The notes under the pieces are model-generated. The model worked only from the letters and a program-made list of their open reading frames with translations, was not told the origin of the DNA and ran no database searches. From assembly GCA_018881555.1 (NCBI GenBank), contig JACAXG010000164.1, positions 681,747 to 745,746 on the forward strand: a DNA stretch of 64,000 nt, written 5' to 3'. This stretch comes from Amblyornis subalaris (lineage: Eukaryota > Chordata > Aves > Passeriformes > Ptilonorhynchidae). Positions 1-10,755 of the stretch are shown piece by piece (positions within the stretch are counted from its first letter, which is position 1; every line of letters starts with the position of its first letter). A program made the translations under genes and the position numbers.

Positions 1-94
1 AGGGAAGGGAAGGGAAGGGAAGGGAAGGGAAGGGAAGGGAAGGGAAGGGAAGGGAAGGGAAGGGAAGGGAAGGGAAGGGAAGGGAAGGGAAGGG
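1..94. repeat. (AGGGA)n minisatellite, cut by the window edge
   Basis: Nineteen near-perfect five-base units fill the first 94 bases and probably continue to the left. Each unit supplies one GGG separated by AA, so the plus strand could fold as serial G-quadruplexes. Confidence 0.97.
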
Positions 95-3000
95 TCCTAT
101 GGAATATTGCAGTGAGTGAAATGACAGCAGAGGATGGGTTTCCCTTGAACACTAACAAGTTTAAATGCTCGTAAAATACTGGCTACTGGCTTTTTAAAAT
201 AATTAAGAAAATTCATATTGACTTTCATATATCTAAGGTTTACCAAAACCAGTTCCCAGGTTTTTTTAACAATAAAAGTTTGAGCTCCTCGAAGAGGCAC
301 ACATTTTAGTTGATCCTGTCTACAATACAAACATGGAAGCTGACTATGAAACATAAAAAAAAGAAGCTGTTTAGTGTACTAGATTTCTGACTCATCTTCT
401 GTTAAATCAGCTGTTCTAAATATTATCCTTAGGGTGTAGAGTTTCTCCCTATCTGATCCAAGACTTAATATGACATTACCTGAGAAATTAAGACTGTATG
501 TTTACTTCTGATAGCTACAGTAAACAAAATTTAACTACAGCACTATGCATTAATTTTATGTCTGATTTAAAGGACAGATCTCATCCTAATGTCACTTGTG
601 GATAAAGGCAAAAAGTATTTTCAAATATTGGGACATCCAAAATTGTATGAAGAAATGCTATCTCAGCTGTTCTTTAAATTTGAGTTATGTGTAAAAAGAT
701 AGTAAACACATAAAAAGACACATTCTTAAAACTCAGATCACTAATAAATATTGTTATAGGTATATATTTAGACAAGAAAAGAAACAGTTATAATTCCCGT
801 ACAGTACTTACCCATTTTAACATTATCACATGGTTGTACAAACAGGATTATAACAAGCAAAAGAAAGCACTTTATTTAATGAATAAATAATCAAAAGCAT
901 TGGTGAGGATAGTCTTAATAATATGCTGCTTCATACAGTTTAAAGTACATCAAACAACAAAATCCATAGTCCCAAAATTCCATTAAATAATACTGAGTAA
1001 TTATGTGACTGATAATATTTATGTATATATATATAATCTATATATATATATGTGTATATAATCATATCATTATGAGTAATTAAGGTATCTATTTACATGC
1101 CATGCAATATTAGAATGTGTTGCAATACCTAGGCACAACAGGTGGATTTAAGAATGGCTGTGGTAAAAAAAAAAAAGAACAACTTATTTTTGAAAATGAG
1201 AGACATTACTTTCTTTAAGTCCTTTCTTTTCATAATGTACGGTGAGAATTTGAGATCCTTTCTGATCGCTAAAAACATCCTCATTTTTGCTATTGTACAG
1301 TTAGGTAGCAGTATAAGCTTACAGCTGTAATTAGAGTCATGAGATGCTGCAGTTAGAGAAAGCATTCTCGCTTCAAAACATAGCATATGATGGGCATATC
1401 TGTGATATTCTTCTCATTGCGGACCCAGTTCTGTGAAATTCTGAGCTTCTCCTACAAAAGGATTCTTACTGCTGTGTTCTTAAGAAATTAAGTGCACTGT
1501 CTCGAAAGAGCTGCAGATTATTTGGAAGGATGAGGATACATGTCAGCACATAAATTCTATTACTGTCCAGCAAAGTGATGCATCTGCATCAATGTAAACA
1601 AAAACAAACAAACAAAAAAAAGCCTTGTAATTCTTCATTTATTGGCATTTATTTCACTTGGAAACTGCATATTTGCTTCTTCTCAGGAATTATATACTAC
1701 TGTATCGACCACTGTATACTAAAGGACTTGCTATTTCTGTTACTGATTATTGGTCCTGATATTTTACTTTGTTCAATAAAGCCTGAAGGATCAGAATCTG
1801 GTCCTCTGTGTTATGATCTTACTTTCAACTCAACTGGTGGAAAACNAAGTATATAGAATGGTCTCTCACAAGAAAAGCATTTTATAACATAAACAGCTTC
1901 AAATCTATATCTTTTCAGAGAAGTCAAACTGAAACTCAAATAATGTGTGAAAAAAGGATATCTCATAATTTTACAAGAAGGATCTACCAATGAAAGTCTA
2001 TTTTTGGAACAAGAGGAAAAGTCAGAGGTGGTTTTAGATTAGGAGGTAATTATATTTGATGGATGTGTCCACTAAGATGGTGAGCAGTGCAAGTTAATAA
2101 AACTAATGTTAATTGAGTTACAGCTCAACTATCCATGATATACTGAGATGATTCACACCTCTGGGTGATGTTGTATCATGTTTCCTGTATATTAGAATGA
2201 CTTTCTGTGCTCTAAAGTTGGTCCCCATTTTGAAGTTTTTCATCATAGCAGCAATGATTACAGGCAAATAAATTAATTAAAGTCAAGACTTTGGAACACA
2301 GTTCCACCGAAAAAGTATATTAAATGAGAAAAAATGAGCTGTGAGTACTCAGTTGCTTTTAGAGTCTGAATTGACTCATGTGAGCACACGTGCTGTAGAG
2401 AACTCTCACTGTTCATTTGTTCACTCTTACGGCAAGGATATATGCCATAAGAAACTTTTATCATCTGAATCAGGTAAATAGTTTGTGGTCACGGGAAATC
2501 AAAACTTGCCCTTCTGTCTGAATTGGATATGACACCACTGCTGTGCTCTCATGCCAGTAGGAATACTTCAGTAACATATTTTGAGGTATCAGATGCTACT
2601 GCCTAAGGCTGTTATACCCTATTACTGTGCCTTTTGGCATGTCATGTGTCTGTGGCCTGTGGGTCCCCTGACATCACCTATTGCCATGTTCCATGATTTT
2701 CACTGTGTCTTCTCTTTCATTAAAGCAACTAATGCCTCCCTTTGCTCAAAACATCCCAAGATTCCAGTTCTGATCAATATTGCAATCTTCGTTTCCCTAT
2801 TTCTTTGTTGTCTTGTGTCAGTGTTTATCATTTCTCCTCTTTACTCTCACACAGATACACATTTCCTGCATTTATGCGATTTACGTATCCAAAGCTTCCT
2901 AAGTTTCTCCATAGTTTAATCTACTCCATGATAAGGCCCTTATGATTCCTTCTGATCTTGAATCCTAATAATAACTTGATAAACGGTAATAATCACATTC

Positions 3001-4075
3001 AGCAAGGAATGTGAATATTATTTTCTTCCTATCTATTTGTTAAAATTGATACATACTGCATACTCTTAATTCTGCTCCATTTATTTCTTTGTCAGCCTTC
3101 ACACAGTGTTCCATAGAGTTGCAGGTGAAGTCCAACAAGGGACATCTTTACCCTCTTCTCTAAGAAAATACAGTACAAATTTTTTCTTTCATATGACTTC
3201 ATTGTACTGTGGGGCTCAGTCATTCCACCATCATACTGTCTCTTCAAGTCACATTGTCTGTAAAGGATCTCAAGAAGGCATCTAATCCATCTGCNCCCTC
3301 TGACAAAGAACAACTATTGTTGTTAGCTATTTTCCCTTTTTCTTCTTCAAAATACCAAACCCATATCTAGGCAATCTGTTCTAGCATATCGCTATTTAAA
3401 TCACTAGAAAATGTTTCGCAGTTCAAGTCTGAACTTTCTGGGTTTTTTTAAGTGGTCCTGCCTGCTCTATCTTTAGTAAGAGTTGGCACAGCATAGGAAT
3501 AAGTACGACTAAATAACTATATCTGCCCATATTTTCCGTGTTTTATTTGGACTAAGGGCTTTGGTCAGTGACAGTAAAAATAAAGGACTATGAAAGAAAC
3601 GTTTGGCAAATCCTTTTAGCAGTCTTTCAAATGTGTGCATTATGAAATAAATAAATAAAGGACACTCAGTCTGAAGGAAAAAAAAAAAGCCAGAATTGAT
3701 GTCAGAGAGGCATCTGTATCATGACAGGTTATGAATAATTTTAAGTAATATGTACCCTCAAAGATAGTAAAATTGAATAGTCACCAATACTCAGCTGTCA
3801 TCTCATTTGGTGCAGTGGGATTTTTAATTTTTTTTAAAGCTCCTCATCTGAAGTATCACAGAATTCCTGACAGGTTTCTTTTTTTTCTTTTCTCTTTATT
3901 TGTGAGTTTTAAACAGCAGTAGTACTACTACTGATTGAGCAAACCAAATGGTTGTGAATGAATGGGCACTTATTAAATACATGTTTAGGGCCAAATCCAG
4001 ATTCTGTGGAAACATTTGGAAAACATTAATTCAACTTAAATGTAATTAAGATGCAGTTCTCAGTGCTGCAGATAT
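95..4075. other. Non-coding flank downstream of PCDH9
   Basis: No gene, RNA or clear mobile element is recognised. The open frames here are short, low in complexity and unlike known proteins. Minor features are an AT dinucleotide tract at about 1021-1060, A-runs near 1165, 1613 and 3679, and a GGGCCAAATCC-like end near 3988 that may be a scrap of the same palindromic repeat class as at 4825-4932. Confidence 0.6.
1021..1060. repeat. AT-rich dinucleotide repeat
   Basis: Alternating TA units interrupted by AATC and TGTG. It is an ordinary decayed microsatellite. Confidence 0.85.
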
Positions 4076-4172
4076 TTCCTTCCTTCCTTCCTTCCTTCCT
4101 TCCTTCCTTCCTTCCTTCCTTCCTTCCTTCCTTCCTTCCTTCCTTCCTTCCTTCCTTCTTTCCTTCCTTCCT
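4076..4172. repeat. (TTCC)n microsatellite
   Basis: About 24 units of TTCC, nearly perfect, with a single TTCTTTCC interruption near 4158. The minus strand reads (GGAA)n, the core recognised by ETS-family factors. It lies about 950 bases beyond the likely PCDH9 poly(A) site. Confidence 0.97.
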
Positions 4173-4824
4173 CTTTCTTGGCTTTTTTTCTCTTGTCTTC
4201 TGATAACTATTTCAAAGTTGGGTAAGGTCTTAAGATTCTAAAATTACACAGAATTTGAGAAAACGAGATGAGAAAATTTTCACCTGCTACCAATTTAAAT
4301 CAAATTTGTTTTAGCTCCTCCTGCACAGGTTGATAATAGCACAAAGTATTGAAGGCTGGAACAGAATATAGTTTTCTTTCTGCAGCAACAGTCTCATCTT
4401 TTATTTTCTGTCTGTGATAGAAATGTTTTCAAATATATTCTGTTTAAAAAGGCACTTATCATTTAAACTAGTGGTGCTATTTGGGTTTTCAAATAATTGT
4501 AATTCTGGTTTTAATATAGAACTCAGTACATCTCTGATTTAAAACTCAGCATGTTCAAAAATATGTTACTTTTATTGATATGTATTTTTCAAGGTTGTTC
4601 AGCGTTTTTTCTTTTTTTACAGTGCTGCAACAAAAATGATTATGTAACCACACAAGTTTTCCTTATAGGAAAGCATTTACCCTGTTTTGATACGACTTTA
4701 TTCTACTCTTGAAAGAAAGACCAAAGTGTGGTAAGTGCTAACTTTCCTATCTGCTACCCCTGTACTTTTACAAAGACTCAGGCAAGGATGCTTGTTACAA
4801 GTGCCTATGTAGGCTTAACAAATC
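4173..4824. other. Non-coding flank, nothing recognised
   Basis: AT-rich single-copy-looking sequence. It holds two minus-strand AATAAA hexamers (complements of 4571-4576 and 4400-4405) and no coding signal. Confidence 0.5.
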
Positions 4825-4932
4825 TGGGCTAGATTCTGTCACCCTTGTGCTGAGTAAGTAACACTTTACCCAATTCACATAACTCATTTGGAATAAGTTC
4901 CTACTTATATAGGAATGGCAGAATATGGCCCT
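4825..4932. mobile_element. Ancient palindromic DNA-transposon-like relic
   Basis: The block opens with TGGGCTAGATTCTG (4825-4838) and closes with CAGAATATGGCCCT (4919-4932), an imperfect inverted repeat. Inside, TAAGTA near 4855 and TACTTA near 4903 continue the palindrome. The size (108 bp) and shape match short non-autonomous palindromic elements widespread in reptile and bird genomes whose ends read GGGCCAGATTCTG. I do not assign a family name. Confidence 0.55.
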
Positions 4933-5109
4933 CAAAATTTATCATTTGCTGTATACTTCAGACTTACACATATCTATATGAACCAAATGGACCATGGTAT
5001 GCTTAGAAAAATAACTGGAAATTCAGAATGAAGCAAAAAAACAAACCAACCAACAAGAACAGAAAGAAAGAGAAATTAACAGGAATAAAGTCGCTTAGGC
5101 ATCTGCCCA

Positions 5110-5149
5110 AGAACTAACACAACACAATCAGGAATTCAGAACATTTATT
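5110..5149 (-). terminator. PCDH9: Candidate poly(A) signal and downstream element of PCDH9
   Basis: The complement of 5144-5149 is AATAAA. About 15-35 bases further along the minus strand, 5130-5110 reads TGATTGTGTTGTGTTAGTTC, a good GU-rich downstream element. Cleavage would fall near 5130-5125. A second AATAAA lies 71 bases upstream (complement of 5215-5220) and may serve as an alternative. Other AATAAA hexamers further down (complements of 4697-4702, 4571-4576, 4400-4405) lack an obvious GU-rich partner. Confidence 0.5.
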
Positions 5150-7007
5150 GCAAAAGCTGAATAACTAAATAATGTTGAACTGGCAAAGCAGTAACAAGGA
5201 TAACTGGTTAGATATTTATTCTGTCAAAGTCATCAAACACCCCTCACAAACTGACATAAGTACTGCAATAAGCAATGCACCCCTAACCCATTTTTAAGCC
5301 TTTTATACTGTGGAGGAAAAAATAAAAGTGAACTGCTATATACAAAAGAATAAAGAAAGAAAAAGCTTGTGTTTTTTGGTAAAAATAAAATCACCTTCAG
5401 ATTATTTAAATTTCTTACTTTAAGACTGATGTTTCACTGTGGCATAAGTAACTTGCTTTTTTCTGTAAGGACTTTTTCTTTTTTTGCATGCTATTTATCT
5501 GTGTAAATCATCTTTCATGCCTTAACAAAAACCATCTAAAAATGTTGGGATTTGGATTTGCTTTGCGTGCAACTTAGATCTTACTAACATTAGGAGTCAC
5601 TCTGCTGGTTTGACTGAGGTGACATGATACTGGTACCTGCCAGGCATTGACCAACTATGATAACAAACAGTTAAACAGCAATAATTAGAGATTTAACCCT
5701 TTAGTTCCCCCAACTAGCCTACCAGGAGAATGCTCTGTTACATCATGAAGGCACAACACATTAAATATTCTGTGGCTATGGTCTAAAAACACTCGTGTTA
5801 CTACAACGTTAACGCAGATGAAGATCAACACAAATGCTGCTGTTTCAGCAATACAAACTGTCTTAGGTATAGACACACACCTGCCCAATTGGAAAAACAT
5901 TATTATTGTATTTTGCTCCTGTAGAATTTCCTCCATATATTTCAGCTTGGATCAACATCAGCTACAACTCAGACTATAGCTAATTGGACCAAGGATCCCA
6001 AACAAATAGCTTTCCCCCTCACCCACCACCACACATTTAAATATTCTTTTGTTTTGCAATTTCTCTGTTTTATGAAACATAATGGAAATTAAACAAAAAA
6101 TTGCCAAGTTTTTAAGCCCTTACACAAGTCCTTTCATTTCTTAATATTCAATAAATAAAAAAAGAATAAAGAAGAAATTCTACCTAAATGCTGGCATCAT
6201 TTGTTACTACATAGAAAGAAATTTTTTTTTCCCTTTCTACAAGCAACCTTTCTTCTCACCCCATCGCTCCTTTTTCACTTTTAACACAAGTGCCTTGAGT
6301 TCCTTGGAACATTGTGTGTCAGACAGACTACTAACACAGAAACACCATCACTGAAAATAAAAGCAAAACAACAGGAAGCAAATGAAAGAACTTAAAAAGC
6401 AACTGTGAAACACAGAAATATGCTACAGTATCTTTTCAAGTGAACATTATAAGTACACAAAAATTGTAAGTAATAATTGTTGCTATTTACAAGTATCTGA
6501 ACGCTGATTGACTTACAAGTGTCCACTAACATTGTTAATAGCACAATAGGTTTAATGTTTACAGCTTCAATTGTTTGCAATATGATCTCAAGTATAACGG
6601 TCCCAGCATAGATCAATGACAACAAAAGCACAATTTTCTAACTGGATATGCTTTTCAATCTTTGCAATCCACTGAGCTTTCGCACTCTCTCACTCTCCAA
6701 ATGTATCTTCTGTTGTTCATAGCAGCAGTCCAGGGTCAAAAAACAAAGAAACAAAAAAGGATATTTTCAAACTGGGGACATCTCTGCAGATTTTAATCAT
6801 GTCTATTTAACAAAACCACACAACTAGTAGAAACACTCTTTCATGTTGCAGGACATCATACCTTCCACGGTGCTAACATAAAGATATGCATATCTCTGCT
6901 AGGTGAAGCATAGTTCTAGAGGTCTACCCAGTACATAAAGCTCTGACATACACATAGTATTAGCAAGTCTAAGTAGGCTAAAGTCATTGGTCCAAAGTAA
7001 CCATTTC
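5130..7007 (-). other. PCDH9: Probable 3' UTR of PCDH9
   Basis: About 1.9 kb follows the stop codon on the minus strand up to the best poly(A) signal. It has no open frame of interest. It is AT-rich with several A- and T-runs and scattered ATTTA pentamers on the sense (minus) strand, as is common in long neuronal 3' UTRs. No repeat family was recognised inside it, in contrast to the flank and intron, which fits selection against insertions. The left limit is inferred from a poly(A) signal and a GU-rich element. Longer forms ending at signals near 4700, 4573 or 4402 cannot be excluded. Confidence 0.55.
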
Positions 7008-7381
7008 TTATAGCTGGTGCTCCTTTGGACTCTCCACAGCTCCCGGGGCCTGTTTATAAGACTTCAAGTTGGCCAGAGGAATGTCAGTCATGTGGTTGCC
7101 AGTGTTGAAATGGCCCTCACTGGAACCGTACTGCTTTCGATCACTGAACTGGTTTCTGTTGCTATCTTCTTTCCAGGTCCTGGTCAATGTGTGTCCATTA
7201 ACTAGTTTGTCCTTCTTAACCCATTCTTTTTGAGGTGCAAAGGTGGAGAGAGGAGACTTTGGCTGTTGGTATGGGCCCAAGCTAGGAGGCATCCAACAGT
7301 TGTCTGAGTGACCCAAAACCAGGCATTCTTGAGTACACATCTCTGTAGCTTCAGCTAATCCTCGTGGACCAAGAGGCCCAT
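7008..7381 (-). CDS. PCDH9: Protocadherin-9, last coding exon (C-terminal cytoplasmic tail)
   Basis: This is the terminal coding exon of a delta-1 protocadherin, a single-pass neuronal cell-adhesion protein whose extracellular cadherin repeats lie in exons outside the window. The exon gives 123 complete residues, from GPLGPRG to EHQL, then TAA (complement of 7008-7010). Near its start it has the [17 protein letters not shown] block. From family knowledge, a closely similar block (TQECL, GHSD, CWMP) occurs in the tails of PCDH9 and PCDH11. The exon then has a polar, Lys/Asn/Gln-rich tail ending in SPKEHQL. I assign PCDH9 rather than PCDH11 because I recall PCDH11 tails ending EEHPL and carrying extra HSPP repeats, which are absent here. 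The exon starts at 7381, just after AG on the minus strand. The first codon is split after its first base (phase 1 intron). An in-frame run upstream of 7381 would read through the intron and is not coding. No frameshift or stop is seen, so the exon looks intact. No membrane segment or cadherin domain is in this exon. Confidence 0.88.
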
Positions 7382-7446
7382 CTGTAGAAGAAAAAGAGAA
7401 AGAAAAAAGGGAGAGAAAGGGGAAAAAAAGAAGACATAACATTAGA
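7382..7446 (-). promoter_or_regulatory. PCDH9: Splice acceptor of the PCDH9 terminal exon with long polypyrimidine tract
   Basis: Reading the minus strand, the intron ends TTCTACAG with AG at 7383-7382. Upstream of it, 7434-7386 is 49 bases of only C and T, a very long polypyrimidine tract. A branch-point-like CTAAT lies at 7446-7442, about 60 bases before the exon. The tract contains runs of the TCTCT/CTTTCT type favoured by PTB-family proteins, which is family knowledge rather than proof of binding here. The acceptor is strong by eye. The exon it defines agrees with the open protein frame. Confidence 0.8.
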
Positions 7447-10400
7447 TTGTGATATTTGGCATTAAAGTTATACATAGACCTCACAAGAAAATAAACAATG
7501 ATCCTGCAACAAAATGTTGTGCTGGTAAATCTTCATTCTGTTAGAGAACAGTTGCTTTGTAGGGCATATACTCCCTGTATATGTTACCTACCTAGTTTCC
7601 AGAAGTGGAAAACCAGTTCAATTATCCCTATATTATCGGTCTCAGATCCTACTACGAATAAACTTCTCTTTTTGGTCACACCAAGAAAATAGAGCTAAGT
7701 AAGTGAAAATGTCCAAGGAAGCAAACCTACCCTTGTAGATTCTGAGTGGGAATTAATGTTTATAAGGGCCTACCATTTGGATATATTCTCTTTGGCTTCT
7801 AAGTCACTTTGCTGCTGCAGAACCTTGGTGAATTAACAGGCTACTGAAAACTGAGAAACATCTGTACTATCCAAAACCAGGTTTGCCCAAAAGAATGCTC
7901 TGTATTCTGGATTAGTCTAACGTCTACTGTTTTACAAACATGGGTTGGCGCATAGTTCTAGGTATCTACCCGGTGGATGTACGCTCCGATGCATACTCCC
8001 AACAAGACATAAGTTAAATACTGCTGGATTTAATATGAAACCACGAAACTGTCAAAATATTGTATCAGGAAAGAGAATAAAATCTGTAACTCTTCTGACC
8101 ATTAAACACATCTCAGATGCTATACAACCATAAAAGTCAAGTGGTAAAAAAAAAAAAAGGCTTATGTAAATCTTGCACTTGATAAAGAACTGTTCTCATA
8201 ATTCTTTGTAAGATAGAAATATTAGACCACAGGAGACAGAAATGAAGATTACTGAAGTACTATGCATATTAAATATCCACCTAATTTTTCACACACTATT
8301 GAGGACACAGCTGGCCAACTGCAGGCCTCTAGCAATCAAGCCGCCAGGTCACCCATGCCTTCAGCAGCACTAAATTCCTCTCAGTCTTACTGCATTTTTA
8401 AATGACTTAATTTGCTCATCTGATCAGGCTGGATGTATGAGGAAGGGCAAGCCAGAAAAAAGGCAGAGAAATCACTCTGTGCGTCTTTGTTAGATATTTC
8501 TCAATATCTAGGATATGCTTTGCCAGGATTCATTGCTAACTGTGTTGTAATTTTGAGCAAGAATTTTGAGATGCCTTTTCTTGACTGCAGAGTAAATCAA
8601 CGGGCTAGTTCTGTAAACATTTGAAGAGTTAAGGAGACATATTTCCTTGATTAAATGGCCCAGTGACAGGAAGGAAATTATAGATTGATTTTTGAGAAAG
8701 AACATTAGCAAGTAGGCATGAATAGCAAAGTTACTAATCAGAAGAAAAATGTCAGCGATGTATCAGAAAAAAAGAGTGTATCTTAATAATAATCTAATTG
8801 AGACTCAAAATGATAAGTGAAGACACTCTAACAAAGATTTCTGTGTTAAAATGCCAAGGAATATTTTGTTCTCTTGTACTCTGTGCGTATACAATAAATT
8901 ACCCTTACTAACAGATCTTTTTCTGAACACTGAAATTAACTCAATTAATTTTATGGAAACTGCTATTCATTTCCCACTGCTTTTAAACACAGATATAAAA
9001 AATATCATCAGGCATATTTCTATGTGTTACAATGTAATTAGCTACTCTTCTTATCTCTGAGCAACTCCTCCTTTTGAATATCTGGGGAATATACAGTACT
9101 CTATTGATGTGACAGAATATATTAAGTATAACAAAATATAATAAGCTATAATAAAAGTTGCTGTTGCCTTCCCCGTATAAGAAAGTGTCCTATTGCCAAA
9201 AACTAGAATGTGAAAAATGTATAGAAGCAATGCTACTTTCCATTTAGATCAATACAAGATGAAATAATTAAACCAGAACCATTAGGAAAAAAGAAAAAAG
9301 CAACTGTAAAGTAGGAGCTTAGCAGAGATTTCACTGAGAACCATAAATCACAATTCTAAAATGAGACCCGTCATAATTCCCTGAAAGAAAGGTATTTTTT
9401 TACCTATAAAACTCTTCTCTGAATCTTCTGTTATCAAGTTTTAACCAAACTGAGGCAGGTACTTGGAGAGAAATAAACCCAAACAAAAACAATAATAAGT
9501 AAAGAAAGTACTCATGGTATATTGTTAACTTTTCCAAAAGTTAATCTACAAGTTAAAAGCTGATTTGTATTTTTTTTTCAAGGGGTGGAGGCTGTCAACT
9601 AAAGTTTAATTAGTTTCATTTCAGAGGAAAAAATGTGACAATTGGCAGAACTGTTTTCAATCTGCCTACTCTCCCAGTACACTACTATTTTACTGACCAA
9701 GAAATAATGGTTTGGCAGGGATTAAAACTTTCAAAACACAAAGAAAACCTTTCACCACAGAATGACACATTTCAAGAAAGACAGTGCATGCACTCTGCAC
9801 TTCCAATCTACAGTGGAATAAAAGGTTAACAGGAGAGCCTCCAGTACAAGAGTTCTGAAGGGGGAAAGTTACTTTTTCTGTTTAGTTAAATAAATTTCAA
9901 GAGATAAAACTAACATTTCAATTTAAAATTTAAATGAGCAATACGCTGGTTTTACTCAAGAATAAATATGCATGTGGCCCTATAAGCTACATGTCAAACT
10001 CTTTGGGAGATTTACTTCATGTGTTTTGCTTTCTTCAGTAACAGTGCTAGGCAGTTAATGCTGTTAAACTCAGAATGAATTTTAAGCTTCCTTGGCTTTA
10101 GCCATCTTTGAGCTGATTCACTTTCTGGAGAGCACTGGAATATTTAGATACCTGCTACTACTATGAGCAGCAGATAGGAATGGGGTAACAATGCTGAGAT
10201 GATTGCCTGTTCAAGAACTGCTCCTTGGGTTTTTTTCAGTTTAACAAAATACCACTGTCCAACTTAGACCTCAAAATTTAATTGTTGTGTGCAAGTCCTC
10301 CTTTAGTCAACCTTCCCTATGCAGAGATATCAATCAAAGGCAAGACTATGCAGTCTCTATAGCAGGCAATTATAATTTTGGTATGGATGTTGGTGACACC

Positions 10401-10609
10401 AAGTGACAGCTGTAGACAGAGTGAGACACTCTCCTTTTAGGAGAGGACTGGGAATCTCAGGGGAACACCTGAAAGACACTTCTTGTAGCTGTATAACTGT
10501 TCAAATAGCTGTGAGGTATGTTATAGTCTGCACACACCTCTACCTATGCCTGTATGTAAAAATGTCCAGAACTGAGAAGAGGTTCAGACTCCTACTCAAA
10601 TGAGTACAC
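7447..10609. other. Intron segment, nothing recognised
   Basis: AT-rich unique sequence with no confident repeat. The open frames are short and unlike known proteins. An A12 run lies near 8145. Confidence 0.5.
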
Positions 10610-10755
10610 GTCTTTTCCAGTATTCTATCTCATGCTTTCTAATCTGTAAAATACAGGGAATATTTACTTGCCTTACTAAAATATTGTGAGATTTAAGTTT
10701 ACAAAATGCCTTGCAAATCTTCATCTAATATATAACTAACTATTATTATTTTAAT
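10610..10755 (-). mobile_element. MIR-type SINE remnant
   Basis: The plus strand shows the reverse complement of a MIR core and tail. AATCTGTAAAATACAGGGAATA corresponds to the family's ATCTGTAAAATGGGGATAATA. This is followed by an equivalent of CTCACAGGGTTGTTGTGAGGATTAA (here ATATTGTGAGATTTAAG), then an A-rich part, and it ends in CTATTATTATTTT. The order and spacing match the whole 3' half of MIR. The copy is old and heavily mutated. Confidence 0.7.

Noticed and set aside
7382..7484. Extension of the PCDH9 frame upstream to an ATG at 7484
   Set aside because: The extension is polypyrimidine intron sequence translated as F/S/L runs; the splice acceptor at 7382-7383 explains the true exon start.
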